Source: Toxorhynchites rutilus septentrionalis (taxonomy: Eukaryota; Arthropoda; Insecta; Diptera; Culicidae). Taken from it: a stretch of 64,000 bases of DNA. Below the pieces are notes generated by a model. It did not search any database. It was not told where the DNA came from and saw only the letters and a list, made by a program, of their open reading frames with translations. The stretch is taken from assembly GCF_029784135.1 (NCBI RefSeq), contig NC_073746.1:288788089-288852088 (forward strand). Direction: 5' to 3'. Each line of letters starts with the position of its first letter. Position 1 is the first letter of the stretch. Positions 1 through 11,400 of this stretch are shown one piece after another. Position numbers and translations under genes: made by a program.

Positions 1-293
1 CCCGCACTGGTTGATGAGCTTCATTTTTATGGCAGTTTTTTAAATTGACTATTACTTGAGAAAATTACCGTTTAAATGTACTGATATTCCTTATATCTCA
101 TGGCAAATAAACTAGACAATGATTCTGTGGAGGAAACATATCAATATGTGCCCGCAGATCTCACAAAACAATACTTTTCCTTAGGGGGTCGGGCATACCC
201 CCCATTCCCTTACAACCCTAAAAACACTCAAACATACATACAAACAGGACAAGATGAATGAAACTATTAAAAAGTAATTATTTATTTGGGAAC
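1..293. other. No gene seen
   Basis: AT-rich sequence without a supported reading frame. The first 50 bases resemble the tandem repeat unit seen at 2690-3180, so this may be the tail of another such array cut by the window edge. Confidence 0.4.
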
Positions 294-1370
294 TGCGGCC
301 ATCTTTAATTTGGATTTTTCATGATCTACTGTGTTTTACCAGTCGAGCACTTTCATTTGATACCCATATTAATGGAGCTTTGAAAAAAATATTTGGCGCC
401 ATTTTGTGGTGGTGGCCATTTTGGATTTGTATTCTTCATAAAAAACTGTGTTATACTAGCCAAGCCCTTTCATTTGATACCGATATTGATGGGGTTCTGA
501 GAAAATATGTAAACCTCCATTTTGTAGTGGCCGCCATCTTGGATTTTCAGTTTTCATAAAAAAATGTGTTGATGGGGTTCTGAAAAAATATATATATGAC
601 GCCATCCTGTGGTGGCGGCCATTTTGGATTTGCATTTTTCATAAATAACTGTGTTCTACTAGCTGTCACTGTTTCCACTTAAAGATAGGATTTCATCTTT
701 TAGCAAAGGCACATAGAAAGGGCAAATAGAGAAAGAATTATGATCCAAAGGAAAACATTACAGAGCAGGCAACCACTGCCGCGCAGCGTAGAAGTACAGG
801 TCGGACTCGATTATCCGGAGACTCGATTATCCGGAGTATTTTATTTTTGATTTTCGGAAATTTTGAATAATTTGTATAATAATTCTATATTGAATAGCTA
901 ATATGGGTATCAAAGGAATGGGCTTGATTAGTAGAATGCAATTATTTATGAAAAATGCAAATTCAAAGATGGCGGCCACTACAATATGGTGGATTTCATA
1001 TTTTCTCAGAACCCCATCAATATGGGTATCTAATGAAAGGGCTTGACTAGTAGAACACAGTTATTTGTGAAAAATGCAAATCTAAGATGCGGCCACTACA
1101 AAATGGCGGATTACCTATTTTCTCAGAGCCCCATAAATATGGGTATCTAATGAAAGGGCTTGACTAATAGAATACATATATTGACATATATTTCTTCACA
1201 ACCCCATCAATATGGATATCAAATGAAAAGGCTGGCCTGGTAGAACACAGTTATTTATGAAAAATGCCCAAAAAATGAATCAAAAGAAAGTTCTAGACTA
1301 GTAGAACATAGCAGATAATGAAAAATCCAATTTCAAGATGGCCGCGGTCCCCAAACAACTAATTACTTTT
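294..1370. repeat. Diverged repeat units in two opposed orientations
   Basis: A unit of roughly 125 bp recurs with the landmarks GCGGCCATTTTGGATTT, a CATAAATAACTGTGTT-like run, and TTTGATACC-ATATTGATGGGG. It reads forward at about 294, 413, 530 and 614 and in reverse complement at about 946, 1068 and 1320. The two halves therefore face each other around 700-900. A TA-flanked CAGGTCGGACTCGATTAT motif at 791-812, resembling a pogo/Tigger-type terminus, lies at the centre. No coding potential was seen. Copies differ from each other by many substitutions, so the array is old. Confidence 0.6.
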
Positions 1371-1710
1371 TGAAAGTTTTCACTCAGCTTGACCTGTTTC
1401 TATGTATGTTTGAATGTTTGTTGGGTTGTCCAACATTAATAGAAAATTGACCCCGTTCCTGTTGAATGATTGATCTGAAATTTGGAACATACATTTAATT
1501 CTATTGTCATTATAAAACTGCGTGTTCCATGATCTTGAAAAATTCAATTTGGCCGCCGCAAAAAAATGACTGAATGGGTTGATTTGGAGAATACACTACA
1601 CCATGAACAACATAAATTCGAAAAGATCGCCGCCATAAACTGGTTGACAATGTATTTTTTGCAATCCCCTCAATATTGGTATCAAATGAAATGATTTGAC
1701 TAATAGAATA

Positions 1711-2370
1711 CAGTACAGGTCGGAATCGATTATATACAGACTCTATACTATGTGATTCGATTATATACAATTTTGGACTCGATTACATTCAGTTTGGAAT
1801 TTTTTTTTTTATATATCAAATATGGCTTATTTCATTAAGAAATGTAACCTTTCAACGTTAAGGTGAAGTTCAAGTGGCTATTACATGTACAGTGGGGTAA
1901 AAATCGTGATTTTTGAAGATTTTGCTCGAATTTTCACCAGGAATTGTTTAAGTCAATATTGCAGCCAAATTAACACATTAAGGACCGAACGATTTAAGGC
2001 AAACTCGAACACTTCGTTTTTTCGGATTCCACGAATGAGATCGTTTCCTTCGATGTGGATGAGACGAAGGCGAGACATCGGTAGTCCTTGTTAAATTTTT
2101 GGCACACCAAGAATTTAACCTTCAAGTGTAGAAAACACGGGTTATTTCGTAATCCGTCCGTAATAGACGGAACGCGAAACACGAGAAATCTCGTGAGCGG
2201 TCCGTAATGTGTTAAGAAAGATAGAAGTTGTGCGTCAAAGAACAAATCGTGGAGCAGTTAAAGAACTTCGTTTTAATTGATAGAAGTTTTTAGGATAGAA
2301 TTAATAATAACACATCAAAAAGTATTAACTTTTAAGTGTTTCACTTCCAAAATGTTATTAAAATTCACTA
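1711..2370 (-). mobile_element. Pogo/Tigger-like non-autonomous element, left-edge copy (partial)
   Basis: It begins with TA then CAGGTCGGAATCGATTATATAC, followed by further TCGATTATAT-type motifs. Without its nested MITE the sequence aligns by eye with the reverse complement of the element at 62877-63947. Shared landmarks are AAAATCGTGATTTT, TCACCAGGAATTGTTTAA, CAATATTGCAG and ACTTTTAAGT..TTCACTTC. Similarity fades near 2370, where a possible LTR follows, so this copy appears truncated. The assignment to pogo/Tigger rests on the TA target and terminal motif style only; no transposase is present. Confidence 0.5.
1970..2215 (+). mobile_element. TTAA-flanked MITE, copy 1
   Basis: A 246-bp unit including its TTAA flanks, with palindromic ends: CACATTAAGGACCG on the left and CGGTCCGTAATGTG on the right. 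The same element occurs at 43442-43687 and 63482-63726. A TTAA target and no coding capacity fit a piggyBac-type MITE; that superfamily assignment is inferred from the target alone. It sits inside the pogo-like element of 1711-2370. Confidence 0.8.
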
Positions 2371-2404
2371 ATTAAGTTGATAGTTTAGGCGATAATCAAC
2401 GCAG

Positions 2405-2615
2405 TGTTGGTTGTCGATAGTATATAGAGAAGAGGGAAATGAAAATTCCCTTATATTTTAGGAGGTAGATTTCTTAGCTTAAGGTTCGTATATATAAACC
2501 GACAATTTACTGAATAAAGCACTTGCATTCGCGGTGTCCCGATGGACAATTGCATTTCGAGAGTAAACGACTTCGTTTACTCAACCCGAAAACCTACGAA
2601 ATCTTGCACACAACA
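2405..2615 (+). mobile_element. Possible solo LTR
   Basis: The segment starts TGTTG and ends CAACA. It contains a TATA-like GTATATATAAACC near 2490 and AATAAA at about 2513, in the order expected for an LTR promoter and polyadenylation signal. No matching target duplication was found (CGCAG on the left, GAGGT on the right) and no internal retroelement sequence follows. It could equally be a promoter-like fragment of something else. Confidence 0.3.
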
Positions 2616-2689
2616 GAGGTCTAGCGAGTAACGTGCGATAAAGTAGTCCTTAAGTTACATCGACGTGTCCGTCTAGAGTTCTTTCTCGC

Positions 2690-3180
2690 AGGGAGGGGAG
2701 AGGAGTGTCAAACCACCATAGAAACATTTATTGCCCCCTACAACCATATACCAAAATTGGTTCCATTTGCTTGATTAGTTCTTGAGTTATGCAGAAACTT
2801 GTTGATTCACCATAGAAACCTCCAAATGCCAAAGTTGGCTCGATTTGCTTGATTTGTTTTCGAGTTATGCAGAAATTTGTGTTTCATTTGTATGGTAGCC
2901 TCCCCTTAGAGAGAGTAGAGGAATGTAGAACCACAATAAAATCGTTTCTTGGCTCCTAGAACCTTCACATGCCAAATTTGGTTCCATTGATTAGTTCTCG
3001 AGGTATGCAGAAATTTGTGTTTCATTTTTATGGCAGCCACGCTTAGAGAAGGGGGGAGGAGTTTCTAACCACCATAGAAACATTTATTGCACCCCAAAAC
3101 ATCCACATGCCAAATTTGTTTTCGTTTGCTTGATTTATTCTCGAACAATGCAGAAATTTGTGTTTCATTTTGTATGGCAT
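2690..3180 (-). repeat. Tandem array, about 137-bp unit (relative of 41318-41900)
   Basis: About four diverged units, each carrying CATAGAAACATTTATTGC, CCAAATTTGGTTCC, GCTTGATT, TTCGAG..ATGCAGAAATTTGTGTTTCATTT and a block of CCCCTTAGAGAG-like sequence. The unit matches the array at 41318-41900 in the opposite orientation. No coding function is visible. Confidence 0.65.
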
Positions 3181-3439
3181 TACTCAGTAACTGAAAGTTT
3201 TGATGGATGAAAAAAAAAAGTTTAACATCAGTTATTTAATTACTTGAAACACGTATTTCTGACTTTTATTCAACCAAATGCACCAGAGAACTCTTGATAT
3301 TTTGTGGAAGTATATAAGAACGTTTGATTGATGTCGACAACATGTAAGAGACGAATGAACTCTCAGAGTTTAAAGTCCCTTTAATTCAATACCGTTACCG
3401 TCGACAACAGAATGTCGATTAGCATGATTTGTCTTATTT

Positions 3440-3589
3440 TTTTTTTATCTGTATTATAGTGATTTTCAACTTAATTGGCTGGTTCGTCACTTTTTACTTC
3501 CATTTTTGGAAGAATGTCGGGAGTGAGAATTGAACTCGTGACCTTTAGCGTGAGAGGCATGCATGTTACCACTACGCCAGATCGCCTCC
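3440..3589 (-). mobile_element. tRNA-derived SINE, copy 1
   Basis: A 150-bp body lies between two exact 14-bp copies of GATTTGTCTTATTT (3426-3439 and 3590-3603). On the minus strand it starts GGAGGCGATCTGGCGTAGTGG (box A region) and has box B as GAGTTCAATTCTC, like a tRNA 5-prime half plus T-loop, then a unique tail ending in an A-rich run. The Aedes SINE Feilai has this kind of structure, but I cannot confirm the family name. A second copy is at 60543-60689. Confidence 0.85.
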
Positions 3590-3603
3590 GATTTGTCTTA
3601 TTT

Positions 3604-5319
3604 AGATTTTAGACAAGAAAGAAACATCTCTCTCAATGATTCTCCCCGTTCATGGATTCATAGCTTATCCTTATCCAAACTTATCCAGAAAACTGTGTAA
3701 ACTTCCATTATGCCTCCATCAATGAGGCAGACAAATGATTCTGCTGAGACTACGCTAAAAAATCGAACTCATAATTTGTATACCAATATCAATACAGATT
3801 TTCTAGAAAAATACTAAGATAAAGAGAATGTTTGAAACCAGGAACATTGATTTTGCTATGGTATCCTTGACATTTGGTCGAAATTTTTGTTTTGAAAACC
3901 CCGATTACACGATGTTCGATTAAACCAAAATTTGCAAATAGAATTTTTTTCGCGGGTATCAATGTTTTGCAGAAAGTCTCGTTCTAAAATTTGAAGGTCA
4001 CATTTTTCCCATACATTCATTGGCACTCTATTGTATAGGTATAGGAGGGAATCATTACCCTTATTACCCTTATTATTGTTGAATTAATGCCGAAGAAATA
4101 GAACGGATCCAAATGCAGACAATTTATCCACCAAGAAAAAATACCACCACCCTAGCGTTCATCCATCCAGAAAATCTTTGCGAAAGTTATTTTAATTAGC
4201 TTGCAAGCATCGGTCGTTACTCTCGCTACTTACCCGGCTTTAGCGTCGATCTGGTTCATACCTCATTTGACTGCGTATCTAATAATGGGTAGCTTGATTT
4301 ATGATTTATCGTGTGCCAGTAATTATGATTTATCGCGAGGACTTTCCGCGCCACTCGACTTCGGATAGCGCTCTGTACCGCCATCCAGTGAGAGCGGCTG
4401 CTTTTGGTACCGACTCTTCGCCAACTTACCATCATCGAGGTTCGCGACTTGATCGATGTTCGGAATGGAATGGGTAACAATGAATCTTTTCGGATAAATT
4501 ATTCGCAACCCTCTCTCTCTCTCTCTCGACAGTTGGGGGTGAAATGAAACATCGAATGACTGTTTGCGTCGCATCTGTTTTATTGTATGTAACAGTTTCA
4601 GTAATTTCTACACAGTTATTATTTGATTAACTTTCATTGGTTTCATTTTTGTTCAGTTTTTTTTTACATTAGCCTAAAAATTTCTCGTTTAGAATTTTAT
4701 TTCGTTCCTCGAAGTTACGCTTATTTACGCTCGATGCAATCGGCCCTCACACGCGCTCTGTTCAGCAGCGAGGACTTCTTCTCACGCCGTTACTGTTTTG
4801 TTTTTCGGTGATAGATCTGCTTTGCTTTGTTTGTTCTATCTTAGAAAAATATACGTAAATTTGGTTGTTTTTGGAAAATTCGGTAGTGAGTTCATGATGA
4901 TTTATTTCGCGTTGGATTTAAACTTTATTTTACTAGTTTGCCCTTGTGTGTATGTATTTTGTTAGTGACTCCAGTCGAGTTAGTTTATGATATGCGAACA
5001 CACCTCGTCTCATCTATGGATGCAAACAGGAGAACCGAACTCTGTTTCATTGATTGTTCCTATCTCTCGTATTCTCGGTGCCAATGTTTGGTGAAATATT
5101 TTTTTTATTATTTTGTATGTTCGGGTGATTTTATGCTAGTATTGTTAGTATTTTGTGTACAAATTGAGTGCTAATTTGTTTGCCGGTGTAATTCTCGTTT
5201 ATGTTCTCTTTGCCATACAATCTTTCACACGCTTTCACTCTTTCAACAATTGATACTCTTCGAACGGGGGTCTGATTGGTTCACGGGAATAACTAGCTTA
5301 CGGGGAGGTTCCTTTTGCG
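3604..5319. other. Intergenic DNA and 3-prime flank of the dipeptidase gene
   Basis: No coding region supported. A CT microsatellite lies at 4510-4527. Sequence nearest 5319 is the probable 3-prime untranslated region of the minus-strand dipeptidase gene, and may run to one of the AATAAA signals (minus strand) at 5104-5109 or 4579-4584. Confidence 0.45.
5104..5109 (-). terminator. Candidate polyadenylation signal for the dipeptidase gene
   Basis: AATAAA on the minus strand about 210 bases past the stop codon. It is the nearest consensus hexamer; another occurs near 4579. The choice cannot be settled without transcript ends. Confidence 0.3.
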
Positions 5320-5427
5320 TCACGTCCGCGGGCCAGAGTAGCGACAGTAGGATCTCCCGAGAATGTCCTCCGGTGGGATCGGTTGATCGATTGGTAGCAT
5401 GCCCTGAGCATCCAGCTGGTCGCGTAC
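5320..5427 (-). CDS. Dipeptidase coding exon 8 (terminal)
   Basis: Begins GTACGCGACCAG after TTCCCAG and ends [15 protein letters not shown] with TGA at 5320-5322. The SYCRY ending is typical of the insect and vertebrate family before any GPI signal; nothing hydrophobic follows. Confidence 0.92.
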   Translation of the reverse strand, partial: VRDQLDAQGMLPIDQPIPPEDILGRSYCRYSGPRT

Positions 5428-8400
5428 CTGGGAATTAATACATATTCAGAACAGTCTAAATTGTCATTTATAACTTCCGAACAATGCGGAAAAACGAAAT
5501 TCGGATACCGAAGCGAAAATTCACCTACATTCAACAGGTTGTTTAGTGGAGACGTTTCGTGACAATTTCAAAACCAATCGACCAATCGAAACCGAATCCA
5601 TTAATACCGTTAATTGGGAATAAATTCTGACGACGACCCGACGGAAACTCAACTTTGGCTTAATTGAAATGAAGAGCACCGGAAACAAAATCCGTTTCAC
5701 GGCCACACTCACCTGTTCTACTTGTTTGAAAACTCTAATTAAATTCCTCCCCGCCAGTTTGGCGATATCCTCTTCGGTCCACTTTTCCGACAGCAACAGT
5801 TCGGCAAATAGATACGGATACCGTGAGACGTCCTCCAGCCCTTGCGGCACCCTGTAGATGAAGCCGAGCGGTTGTTTCCAATTTATTGGTTCGGCAGTCA
5901 CGCCGAAAGGTATGGACGAGGGGAGAAATGAAGTGAAAAATAGACGATTGTAGTATTTTTTTTAGAATATTGAATGCATTAAAGTTTTGTTTTTCTTATT
6001 TTTGTCAAAAATATACTCACAGATTAACGCCATCGTAGCCGGCACCTATGCCGACGTGGTCCACTCCGGCCACATCCCGGATATGATTTATGTGCGCTGG
6101 GTCGTATCGAGGAATTACCACAGAAAAATGAGTTTCCATCCATGGAGGAAATTCGCCGAACATGTCCGAATTGCCCCCGGGTGTCAAAAGGTTGATGATG
6201 AGTTACGAGAGTTGATCCAACGGAGCACCGTCGGGCCCACGTGTAATGACCGCAACACACCGTCGACAACGATGACGAATCGCAGAAAAAAGGTGAAACA
6301 TGTAATTTAATTAAAAATTGAGTCCTTAATTAAAACAATTTGTTAATACAAATGGGTGAGCGGTGTGGGAGCGATTCTGGCCGCCCGAGGAGGACAGAAT
6401 AATAGGCTTTGATCGTTGACGTTGTGGTTTCGGTGGGAAGGAAATTGGCGAGGAAATCATCAGTTCCACCGCAACCGTTGAGACGACCAAATGAATCATT
6501 GGTCAGAGAACGAGAAACGGAAGTGCTAATTAAAAGTTTCTCCCTATTCTCTGGTGGCGCTGGTGGTAGGTAACAATCCCCGTTCTCCTTTGTTGGTCTT
6601 ATGAAACTCCGGTAATAGCTTCCCCTCCACCACGTCACTCTCAGGCGGACACAATTTGATGAACTTTTATCCCCCGGTAGCGATTAACTTTTGCGAAGTC
6701 AGCTGCAGCAGTCTTTCATGTTGTAAGACAGAAAAAATGAGAGCTGGGGTTCCGATGTATTCAAAGTGAATCGGGAGCATCGCAGTTAATCCATTAAATC
6801 ACTTAGTCAACAAAGGATTTATCGTCCATTCCGCTTTTCATCGAACGGTATTTTTTTCTTTTAGAAAGGCGTCTGTGGATGGGGTACTTTAAGCTTTGCA
6901 GCATCCCAGTTTAACGACGTTGCCGTGTGAACCGCTGTAACTCTGAGTTTAATTGCAAAGTCATGAGATCAATCTTGATGGCGCTACTCTTTCCTCTGTC
7001 GCGAGAGGCTTTCAGAGGAGAGATTCGAGATCCTTTATACCGTTCAGACGAAATGCTTCACGATTTTCCCAACCAAACCCAAGACTGCTTCAGACAAGGA
7101 AAGGGATAATCAACGATGGTTCAAATTTCACAGCGCTTCGATGAATGCAAATGCTACATAATAATCCGATAACACGTCAGACAATCTATTCAGCTAACGC
7201 AATTGCCGAACTCGGTTGAATTGGAAGAAAGAAAACAGGTGAACATAAATCTTGTAAGAATTTTCAATCTGCAAGATTATTAACCTCCTGTAATTTCGGC
7301 AGCGTTCGGTATTCCACATATAGATGTCATACAATTAACTTTGGCATATGTTAACACTTTCGTGATGGATTGGAGTTTTCGATCAACAAAATATCGACTT
7401 TATGCTTGAAGAGAAGAATCCAACGAACTTTCCGCAACGGCAACCGATTGAGGATTTTTTTGAGAAACCATTTTTTTTGACGTAAAACTACGTCTTTTTG
7501 GAAGGGTGCCAAATCAGAAAATTGGTCACGTTTTTGTGAAAAAAAGTTAACGTTAATAACTATTTTCACAACTATTCAAATTCAAATGGAATCGGAAATT
7601 CTCTAATATTCGTTTGATATAGGGTAAATGATCTTGGTTTCTCCAATTTAGGGTGTTTTTACGCAACTAGTAAATGCAAATCGATTTTTCTTCATGAAGA
7701 TCACACATAATCGATACGAGTTTGGGTTTGCTGAAAAGCCCCAAATCTCTAGTTGCTAGTACTACCATAAGGTGTTGGGATTATTCAATTTTTTATGCTT
7801 TTTAACGATTTTCCTCAAAGAGAAATTATGATCATGGTTTGACCACCTCTGATCATAGATTGTCCAAAAAATGATCATGGTTTATCCAGTTTTAGAAATC
7901 ACCATTTATTAATAAAAAAATTCGAATTTTCAATCAGATGTTGCATTTATCATTGCATGAGTTTACTGCCATGATATTAATCCATTCATAATTTAGTCTT
8001 TCTTCAGAATATTGCCTTTTCTTGGGCATTTCAAAAGTGTTCTCCTCAACACACTCAACACAGAGAGACTATATTTCTGCCATGCACTAAGCACACAATA
8101 AACAAACTGCAGCGCGCCAAGCGGTTGCCATAGAAGTCATGTGGAGAAAACAACATTAATTAATTGGACTACTAGCGGCCCGGTCTCTTATTTTTATAAG
8201 CTTCTCGCATAGTCATTGGAATAGCTTCACTTTATATCGATTCTCGTAATTTTGTTTGTTTTTACCTCCAAATGTCACTATGTCTCTTTTCTTCAACCCT
8301 TTCTCCAATGTTTGCTCTTTTAGTTGTTTTTTTTTCGCCTACGATTTTAAACTGAGTTTCTAACATAGCAAATCTTGCTGCAGACTCTATTGCGATCCTT

Positions 8401-11400
8401 ATCTGCTATAGGTTATTTCAACGGTTTTCACCGGTAGCATCAATTTCAAGCTGAAGTAATTCATGTATTTAAAACTGAAATATCTTCATCTTAAACGTAG
8501 TAACAAATTTGGTATGCTTTCGCTACAAAAAAGTACAAAGAATCATAACCGCCTTTATTCACCGCCTTTAATAATAATTCAAGAATAATTCACAATTGTC
8601 TTCTGATTGATATATCATTTGTCTTGTTTCGTGTTATTTGTCTTGTTTCGTGTTCTGCAACTCGCAACGCAGCAACGCAATTGCAAGAGATTCTGATATA
8701 ATAAATATAATTTTTGGCATTTTCGTTTTAAGGAAAAGTCTCATTCATGATACTAACTGTCTCTTTGGTCTCAATACCTCGAAAACGACAAAAAACCTGA
8801 GTTTTTCAATGATTTCGCCAAAGTTGCCTAAGACATTTGGAGTTCTGTTCAGTATAAAGCAGAAGCGTTTGAAAATTTTCATGCAAAGTACTGGTAGTAA
8901 GGGAACTGAATTGGAATAACATGCAAATATACGTTCCAACCATTTCTGGTCGGATTTTTAAATACACTAGAGTACAGTAGACTTTCAATATGAACGTAGG
9001 TAGGTTTAGCAAGTTTTTACACACCCAGAAAAATATTTGGTAAAAGAAGTTACCAAATATTTGGTAATGCAAATTTTAGTGGAATGCACATATTGTATAT
9101 TGTCTGTATATATCACCAACCGTATGAAAAATGAATGTCAGATGCAATACACATCCCTACCAACGATTGGTACATTTTACTACTTGGTGTTGGTGACTTC
9201 GGCGATTGTCATTCCTGGCAATCGCGAAGAAAATATATATCTGTCACTGTTTCAAATTTCACCGAGCAGCATTACATAAATTTTATTTTGAGAAGAAATC
9301 TGTGACGCTGACAAATGGTGTGATATCAGCCACGACAAATGGAAGCTGCCCAGGAAAGGCTGTTAAGTTAAATAAGAAAAAGAAAAACAAGATGCATAAT
9401 GACAAAAGTGCTAAGGTGGACCGAGGATCAATTGAAAGTACGATAAAAAGCGCTGTGTTTTGTTCGTCCGCTGGAACCAATGAATCGACGGTAATGTAAT
9501 ATCCGGCTATTTGTAGGTGGCCAAATCCCCAGCCAGGATATGCTGATGAACTTAAGAGCAACTAGAGTTGAGTTCGCTCAAGCCAGCGAAAACACCAGAG
9601 GAGGCACTCAATAAAGCTTTCAAGTTCTGAAATATACAGTCGGTGCCTAAGGCACGGATGAATAGAACCGATAGAGGCAGACAAATCCATGTTTAGATTC
9701 GATTATCAGCCGACCTTCTTGAAGTGAGCACTTGAACCATATGGTTGGTGCTCGGAATGCCACTGTGGAGTAAGAGTAGTCAAGTTCGGTCGGCTGATAG
9801 GATTCATTTCGGCTATTCCTGGCACTCTCAATGCAAAATCAGAAGGGTAAAACTTACTGGGATCATTCAAGCGGTCTATGCGACAGGTGCTGCCAAAACC
9901 GGTCGCTTCTCGTCGCCGCTGGAATAGGTCTCTGAACCCGAAGAAGCTGGTTGAGGTAAATTCGGTTTGGCTTGAGAGATTTTTCGCAGATTAGCTCATG
10001 GATCAAATGGCTGCCGGTAGAATTTTCTCATTTCTTACGGAACATGACGATGCAGAGAACAATCAGACTGCAAAAACTGTCGGATGATACGAAAACGCCT
10101 GGTTTCCGCGAAATACCGGAAGCGGATTTGAAAGAAACCTATCTATGCTGAAGAACAAGTTCCCTCACTGGTTCTTGCCTCAGGATGGTATCATCGATTA
10201 CTTCGTGGGGGAGTAGCGATTTTTTCCATTAAGTGTTATAACCAATGGCAACGATGGCCGATCATGGCCGTACTAATCAAAGTGATTCAACCCATGTGTC
10301 AGACATGCTAGTCCCCCACTGCGGGTTTTGCAATGGTAGCATCCCTGTGGAGTGTTCGAGTATTTTGGTTATTGTTTAAGGTATGTTTGAAGATGTATTT
10401 TCGATTTTTTTGATTGCATGAATAATGATTATTACGCTGTTGACAGTTTGATGATTTGAAATCGGTACCTTGCTGGTGATATCGGTTCTGAAGCAACGGG
10501 ATGTCTCAGAACGAATTCCAATAAATATTTTGAAACTTTATGACAATTCCTAAAACTTTACATAGGGGTTTTTTAAAATTCGAAAAATTGTCAAAACGAT
10601 GGTCGTTTTTGTTAAAAATGAATCATTTTTTATGGAAAATCGCTGTTTAGAAGCTCATAAAAATTGAATAAATGAGATGTTGAAAAATGTTGAAAACACG
10701 TTCAAAAATTCGTACAGCAATACTATATCCCTTGAGGTGATTTTATACTTTTGGCTGTATTTTTCCAACGAAATCAAATATCGAAAAATCCTAGGACCTA
10801 GACCATCATTCCTAAAAGCATAAGCTTTCGAAAAATGCAAAAAAAAAATTCGATTTTTTCGATTTTCCAGACCGGGGTCCCCCTTAAGTGCGCTACACAT
10901 ACACATCACCGTTACCGTCCCGTCAACTATTCTCTTGGAATTGTTTTGATGACGTCAAAGTTGCCGGTGATGTTGTATTTGAATGCTACCATACTATTTC
11001 TATGGGATAATATTTGACAGTTCATTCCTTTACATTGACTTCATGGTGACGGGACGTCACACATAGTAGCGCACTTTATAAATTCGTCAATGGAAGATAT
11101 ACAAATGATTTAAAAGTTCACCTCTCTGAATTTGAGACAAGAATTCATTACAGCAGCGGATAGTGCACGGTGATTTAGCCGATTACCTACGTGCCAATCA
11201 CCGATAGTGGAACAGTTACTTTTCATTGCTCAGCCACACCATCGTCGACGATTGTCTTCAAAAACACCGCTTCGGCGATGGGAGAGTGGCAGATGTTTCC
11301 TGTGGGGTCTCATTAAAGAAACAATGTTTAAAAAGAGACTTTAAATTTTGATATAACAAATACATTGGTGTCAACAGCAACCAATTAATACTGAGTAACT

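Noticed and set aside
3515..3589. tRNA gene on the minus strand
   Set aside because: Box A and box B are present, but the segment lies within a 150-bp unit with exact target duplications and has a near-identical relative at 60543-60689. It is a SINE.
5852..5901. Dipeptidase exon 7 extending upstream to 5901
   Set aside because: The frame is open, but it has no acceptor at its start, and the ATCTACAG acceptor at 5852 gives the phase and spacing seen in the family.
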